Positions 61,244 through 64,000 of a stretch of DNA of 64,000 bases are shown here, piece by piece. The stretch is from Anaerolineaceae bacterium (GTDB taxonomy: Bacteria; Chloroflexota; Anaerolineae; Aggregatilineales; Phototrophicaceae): the NCBI GenBank assembly GCA_020634135.1, contig JACKCG010000006.1, forward strand, positions 1 through 64,000. The letters are read 5' to 3'. A program made the position numbers and the translations under genes. Below the pieces are notes generated by a model. That model did no database searches and was not told the origin of the DNA. It saw only the letters and a program-made list of their open reading frames with translations. Every line of letters starts with the position of its first letter. Positions within the stretch are counted from its first letter, which is position 1.

Positions 61244-61405
61244 ATGTCACCCAATACACAATACCACCATTCTGCCGGGCCGGAAGACTACGAGGAAGAC
61301 GACTACGAGGACGAGTACGACGATCTCGATGACGACGGCTACTATGATGATTATGATGATGACGGCTATGATGATGAGGATGACTACGACGACGACGAAG
61401 ACTAA
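61244..61405 (+). CDS. Tiny Asp/Tyr-rich acidic protein
   Basis: A 53-residue protein. After MSPNTQYHHSAGP, the remaining 40 residues are almost only Asp, Glu and Tyr: 29 acidic residues and eight tyrosines, with two Gly and one Leu, arranged as repeated DDYDD and DDGYDD units. There is no Lys or Arg. GAGGAG lies six bases before ATG 61244 and a terminator follows the stop, so it looks like a real monocistronic gene. Possible roles are cation (Ca) binding or a disordered nucleic-acid mimic; these are guesses from composition. Confidence 0.65.
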   Translation: MSPNTQYHHSAGPEDYEEDDYEDEYDDLDDDGYYDDYDDDGYDDEDDYDDDED

Positions 61406-61439
61406 CCATCCGTAACTTTCGGTTTGTACTGGTTTGACC

Positions 61440-61473
61440 TGCCGGAATGCCTGTATTCCGGCATATTGCTTTT
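61440..61473 (+). terminator. Rho-independent terminator after the acidic-protein gene
   Basis: TGCCGGAAT pairs perfectly with ATTCCGGCA around GCCTGT, followed by TATTGCTTTT. It lies 35 bases after the stop. Confidence 0.75.
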
Positions 61474-61570
61474 AAAAACTGTTTTTTATGCCCCTTTTAC
61501 TATTGCGTTTGCGAAACAGCCCTATAATGAGGTCTAATGCCCAACATATTCAGATATAAGGAAGGTTTTT

Positions 61571-64000
61571 ATGCGATTTACGGGGCGCGTTAGTGTGGCG
61601 CTGCTGGTCGTGCTGCTGCTGAGTATCAGCGTGGCGGCGGCGCAAGACACAGCCGTACAGGAGTTTATTGGGGGCGTCAGCCCGGAAACCGAGTACGCTT
61701 TTTTTGATCTATACGGGATGCAGGCCGGGGATACACTGTATGTTTACGCGGAGTCCGATGAATTTGACACCATGATTCTGGTGGGCAATATTGACTTCAG
61801 CGAGGAACTGGCCCGCAATGACGATATTGACGCCAGCAACTTCAATTCTGCCGTGCAATACACCTTCCCCGCTGACGGCGATTACAGCGTGGCGATCACC
61901 GACTGCTGCCGCAGCGATGTCAGCGGGTCGTTCCGGGTGGTGCTGGGATTGAATGCCTCCGGCGTACTCTATGACGATGCTGCCCCAACCGGCGCTGCTT
62001 TCGCGGACTATATTAACCCGATTGAGGCCACGCCCATCCCGGCCATGACCGGCAGGGAGCAGATTCAATCGTTCAATGGGGTGGTCAGTGCGGAGAGCCG
62101 GGTCGCGTATTTCGACCTGTTCGACATGGTTGGCGGCCAGACTTTGTATATCTACGCCGGTTCCACCGAGATTGACCCCTATCTGGCCGTCTGTGACATT
62201 GAATGCCAGGAGATTATGGCCGAGGACGATGACAGCGGCGGGCAGTATAACGCGGCGCTGGCGTTTACCTTCCCCGCCGACGGCGATTACAGTATTGCCG
62301 TATACGACTGCTGCGATGAGAGTGCCGCCGGGAGCTTTAACCTGCTGGTGGGCTATGATGCGCCTATCCTGTTAAGCGGCGGCGGGTCGGATACCGGGGC
62401 GCAGATCGCGGTTCCCTATAACCCGGCCCCGGAGACGGTCTCCCCCGGCGACTTTGGCCCAAATGACCGCCAGGTGCAGGAGTTCACCGGCGCCGTCAGC
62501 CCGGAACAGGAGTTTAACTTCTATGATCTGTTCGGCTTGCGGGCCGGGGAGACGGTCTATATTTACGCCGAATCCAATGAGTTCGACACGATGATTGTCG
62601 TCGGCGATATTGACTTTAATGAAGAACTGGCCCGCAACGACGATATTGCCGAAGGCTCGAATGTGAACTCTGCGCTGGCGTTCGTCGTTCCGGCGGATGG
62701 TGATTACAGCATCGCCATTACCGACTGCTGCCGCAGCGATGTCAGCGGCGGTTTTCGCATGGTGATCGGCCTGAACGCGCCCGACGTGCTGGAGGGAACG
62801 GCACGATCCAACGGGGCGGAAATCGCGCTGGTTTACCGGGGCGAGAACGCGACGGTGGGCGACTATGATCGCACCCCCCCCGCGACCTGTGACCAGCAGC
62901 AAGCCCAGGAACGCCCCGTTCTCAGTGGGCCGGAGTTCACCCGTGAGACGCAGAACTTCATCATCCACTACACCGACAGCGGGCGCGACGGCGTGACTGA
63001 GGACTATGTCAGCGCGGTACAAACCACGATGGAACAGGTTTTGCAGATCGAAACGCAGCAGATGGGCTGGCCGCTGCCGCCATCCGACTGCGGCGAGGGC
63101 GGCGATACCCGTTTTGACGTGTACCTGATGGAAACGCTCTCCGATGGCATTATGGGCTACGCTCAACCGGGCGGCATGGTGGGCGACAACCCCAACTCGA
63201 CTTATGTGGAAACCTGGGCGGCCTACAGCTTCCTGGTGCTGGATAACGACTTCAACGGCCATCCGACCCCGCGCCCGGCGATGCGCGTGACGGCGGCGCA
63301 TGAGTTTCATCATGGTGTCCAGTTCGGCTACGACCTCAACGACGCGGTGAACTGGGTCTATGAGGCGACGGCGACCTGGATGGAAACGCAGACGTTCATG
63401 AATGATGAAGATGCGACGCCCTACGTGGCAGACCTCTTCGAGTACCCTGACCTGTGTATCGGCTCTACGCCCGACGACCCGGACTATAGCACCCGCATCT
63501 ATGCCGAATGGCTGCTGATTGACAACATCGCCCGTGATTACGGGGTGGAATCGATTAAACGGATGTGGGAAGACTTCGCCGACTATGAGGGGATGGAAGC
63601 CTTTTACACCTTCCTGTCACGCATTGGCACGACGCCGCAGGATGTGGCGATGCGCTTCGCCATTCGTAATCTGCTGCTGGATTACGACCTGGCCGCCAAG
63701 TTCCGGGGGCGGGTGCGGCTGGAAGGCAAGATCAACGGCCCTGGTGTTGTTGCGCCGCGCAGCACTGGCGTAGAGGAACTGGGCGCGGATTACCTCCAGG
63801 TGAGCACGCCCGGCACTTACACCTTCGCCATTGACCGGCCCAACCTGCGGCTGGTCGTCGTCGGTATTGACCAGACCAGCGGCACGGCGCAGGTGTTCGA
63901 CCTGGGGCAGAGCGGCTCGGTGGATACCACGCCGTACTCGCAAACCTATGTGATTATCTTAAACACCAGCCAGCACGCAGACCCGGAAAGCTGCACGATG
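61571..64000 (+). CDS. Secreted metalloprotease with three PPC-like repeats, partial (3' end outside window)
   Basis: The frame is open for all 810 codons to the window edge. A signal peptide (to AAAQ, about residue 25) is followed by three repeats of about 100 residues (from about 29, 165 and 302). Each has a FDL/YDL segment, YxYAxSxExD, FPADGDYS or VPADGDYS and the motif DCC; they resemble bacterial pre-peptidase C-terminal (PPC) domains. The protease part (from about 450) has HEFHH (His577, Glu578, His581) and a downstream Glu598 in WVYEATATWME, the layout of zinc gluzincin-like enzymes such as MXAN_6640-type putative metalloproteases. AAGGAAGG lies five bases before ATG 61571. An extracellular protease is likely. 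Confidence 0.82.
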   Translation, partial: MRFTGRVSVALLVVLLLSISVAAAQDTAVQEFIGGVSPETEYAFFDLYGMQAGDTLYVYAESDEFDTMILVGNIDFSEELARNDDIDASNFNSAVQYTFPADGDYSVAITDCCRSDVSGSFRVVLGLNASGVLYDDAAPTGAAFADYINPIEATPIPAMTGREQIQSFNGVVSAESRVAYFDLFDMVGGQTLYIYAGSTEIDPYLAVCDIECQEIMAEDDDSGGQYNAALAFTFPADGDYSIAVYDCCDESAAGSFNLLVGYDAPILLSGGGSDTGAQIAVPYNPAPETVSPGDFGPNDRQVQEFTGAVSPEQEFNFYDLFGLRAGETVYIYAESNEFDTMIVVGDIDFNEELARNDDIAEGSNVNSALAFVVPADGDYSIAITDCCRSDVSGGFRMVIGLNAPDVLEGTARSNGAEIALVYRGENATVGDYDRTPPATCDQQQAQERPVLSGPEFTRETQNFIIHYTDSGRDGVTEDYVSAVQTTMEQVLQIETQQMGWPLPPSDCGEGGDTRFDVYLMETLSDGIMGYAQPGGMVGDNPNSTYVETWAAYSFLVLDNDFNGHPTPRPAMRVTAAHEFHHGVQFGYDLNDAVNWVYEATATWMETQTFMNDEDATPYVADLFEYPDLCIGSTPDDPDYSTRIYAEWLLIDNIARDYGVESIKRMWEDFADYEGMEAFYTFLSRIGTTPQDVAMRFAIRNLLLDYDLAAKFRGRVRLEGKINGPGVVAPRSTGVEELGADYLQVSTPGTYTFAIDRPNLRLVVVGIDQTSGTAQVFDLGQSGSVDTTPYSQTYVIILNTSQHADPESCTM

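Noticed and set aside
61290..61405. Tandem GATGAT/GACGAC-like repeats resembling a short CRISPR or satellite array
   Set aside because: They are codons of the acidic protein, have no spacers and keep one reading frame with a ribosome site and terminator. No CRISPR array was seen anywhere in the window.
1..64000. tRNA or rRNA genes
   Set aside because: No cloverleaf with a conserved T-loop (GGTTCRA) and no rRNA-like sequence was recognised in the intergenic regions inspected by eye; a covariance-model search could not be run.

Overview
The window looks like one contig of a Chloroflexota (class Anaerolineae-like) genome. This is an inference from gene content and style, not from a marker gene: no rRNA or tRNA is seen. 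The supporting features are a GC-rich chromosome with AT-rich patches, many carbohydrate and peptide ABC transporters, a DUF3048 protein ending in an SH3-like domain, a LysM lipoprotein, an ADP-forming acyl-CoA synthetase fused to a GNAT domain, several GT-C type membrane proteins, and short G/C-run intergenic repeats. Two genes (PfkB kinase, DUF3048 protein) carry single-base frameshifts, which could be real or could be indel errors in an assembled metagenome.

Layout. 1-3555: the end of a sugar-binding protein followed by a large sensor kinase. 3841-9628: a complete dipeptide/oligopeptide ABC transporter (binding protein, two permeases, two ATPases). 9641-10548: a mobile-element graveyard with a repeat, an IS3-type transposase remnant and a 300-bp IS200/IS605-like element without transposase. 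10631-22621: a divergent ROK regulator and a long rightward locus (DUF3604/PHP protein, sugar-binding protein, two permeases, cytoplasmic sulfatase, frameshifted sugar kinase, GH4 glycosidase, anaerobic sulfatase maturase), which reads as a sulfated-sugar uptake and breakdown pathway. 22690-32928: mixed genes (WD40 protein, DUF3048 protein, hydroxyisobutyrate-type dehydrogenase, alpha/beta hydrolase, polyphosphate kinase, ABC-F ATPase). 33277-36345: GT-C membrane protein, DinB protein, pseudouridine synthase. 36706-42241: Lon protease overlapping an AlbA_2 regulator, a LysM lipoprotein, and a candidate small RNA with its own promoter and terminator. 42253-47257: EamA transporter, 2-hydroxyacid dehydrogenase, acyl-CoA synthetase/GNAT.

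48735-51378 is a compact signalling cassette: receiver, degenerate GHKL (RsbT-like) protein, CheW-like protein, receiver with a Glu in place of the phospho-acceptor Asp, and a convergent GAF-like protein. No CheA or chemoreceptor lies beside it. 51637-54322 encodes a sugar-phosphate nucleotidyltransferase and a phosphohexomutase that together could make an NDP-sugar. 54449-55869 is an AT-richer accessory patch with a decayed VapBC pair, an orphan RNA polymerase alpha-CTD-like protein and a small membrane protein. 55963-60833 holds a phosphotransferase, YtxH-like protein, an unknown protein and two GT-C type membrane proteins, all leftward. 61244-64000 has a tiny Asp/Tyr-rich protein and the start of a secreted metalloprotease with three PPC-like repeats, cut by the window end.

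Several families of short inverted-repeat elements are scattered between genes, and one has been absorbed in frame into a membrane protein.
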